A stretch of 64,000 nt of DNA from Parvibaculum sp002684405. Its GTDB lineage: Bacteria > Pseudomonadota > Alphaproteobacteria > Parvibaculales > Parvibaculaceae. The notes under the pieces were generated by a model. It saw only the letters and a list, made by a program, of their open reading frames with translations, ran no database searches and had not been told where the DNA came from. Below, piece after piece: positions 63,838-64,000 of this stretch. Made by a program: the position numbers and the translations under genes. Location of the stretch: contig OZ223205.1 in NCBI GenBank assembly GCA_965140395.1, positions 744,001-808,000 on the forward strand, in the 5' to 3' direction. Within the stretch, counting starts at the first letter, position 1; each line of letters starts with the position of its first letter.

Positions 63838-64000
63838 TGACGGAAAATAAGCTCTACATTCAGGACGTCACGCTGCGCGACGGCATGCATGCCATCCGCC
63901 ACCAATACGGGATCGACCATGTGCGCAAGATCGCCCGTGCGCTCGACAGAGCAGGCGTGGACGCCATCGAGATCGCGCATGGCGACGGGCTGTCGGGCTC
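63837..64000 (+). CDS. mhpE: 4-Hydroxy-2-oxovalerate aldolase, N-terminal fragment
   Basis: The first 54 or so codons are in the window. LYIQDVTLRDGMHAIRHQYG holds the metal-binding Asp and the DRE-TIM signature, and AGVDAIEIAHGDGLSG is the second conserved block. It would split 4-hydroxy-2-oxovalerate into pyruvate and acetaldehyde, passed to the dehydrogenase upstream. Confidence 0.93.
   Translation, partial: MTENKLYIQDVTLRDGMHAIRHQYGIDHVRKIARALDRAGVDAIEIAHGDGLSG

Overview
The window is about 64 kb of GC-rich chromosome from an alphaproteobacterium. The ChvG/ChvI system, an HprK-EIIA-HPr regulatory PTS, a tyrosine-type DivL, AddAB in place of RecBCD, a CP4-like EPSP synthase and the general gene order all point there. 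A Parvibaculum-like or Rhizobiales-related hydrocarbon degrader fits, but the sequence alone does not prove the genus.

Core block 1 (1-18 kb): end of a PAS protein, an orphan ABC ATPase, polA, small membrane and soluble proteins, a GST divergent from a YafY/WYL regulator, pckA divergent from chvI-chvG, then hprK, a mannose-type EIIA, ptsH, ahcY and divL. This joins envelope-stress signalling, PTS phosphate signalling, the methyl cycle and cell-cycle control.

Accessory block (18.1-29.5 kb) sits between divL and tsaE, which are commonly close together in this group. It holds a GIY-YIG ORF bracketed by palindromic repeats, a Baeyer-Villiger-type monooxygenase, a pseudouridine synthase, a GST, a His-rich exported protein, a two-subunit periplasmic molybdenum hydroxylase, a large unknown membrane protein, a PAS protein, and a ferredoxin with its reductase.

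Core block 2 (29.6-51.6 kb): tsaE-amgK-murU-addB-addA, then trxA behind a possible attenuator. Opposite them runs a long minus-strand array: aroA-cmk-rpsA-sppA-ihfB-lapA-pyrF-trpF-trpB-trpA-accD-folC. The block ends with a TIGR02300-type protein and tRNA-Ala(GGC).

Catabolic block (51.6-64 kb): an AT-rich lipoprotein gene and a degraded stretch follow the tRNA. Next comes a MarR-like regulator divergent from a desaturase-SDR-creatininase operon of unknown role, then a rhodanese. The last part is a meta-cleavage pathway: Rieske dioxygenase alpha and beta, cis-dihydrodiol dehydrogenase, extradiol dioxygenase, C-C hydrolase, a frameshifted hydratase, acylating acetaldehyde dehydrogenase and the start of the aldolase. 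It would convert an aromatic ring to pyruvate and acetyl-CoA. The dioxygenase ferredoxin and reductase are not next to it. The most notable observations are the hydratase frameshift, the trxA leader, the unexplained three-gene MarR-linked operon, the repeat-bracketed GIY-YIG gene and the insertion between divL and tsaE.
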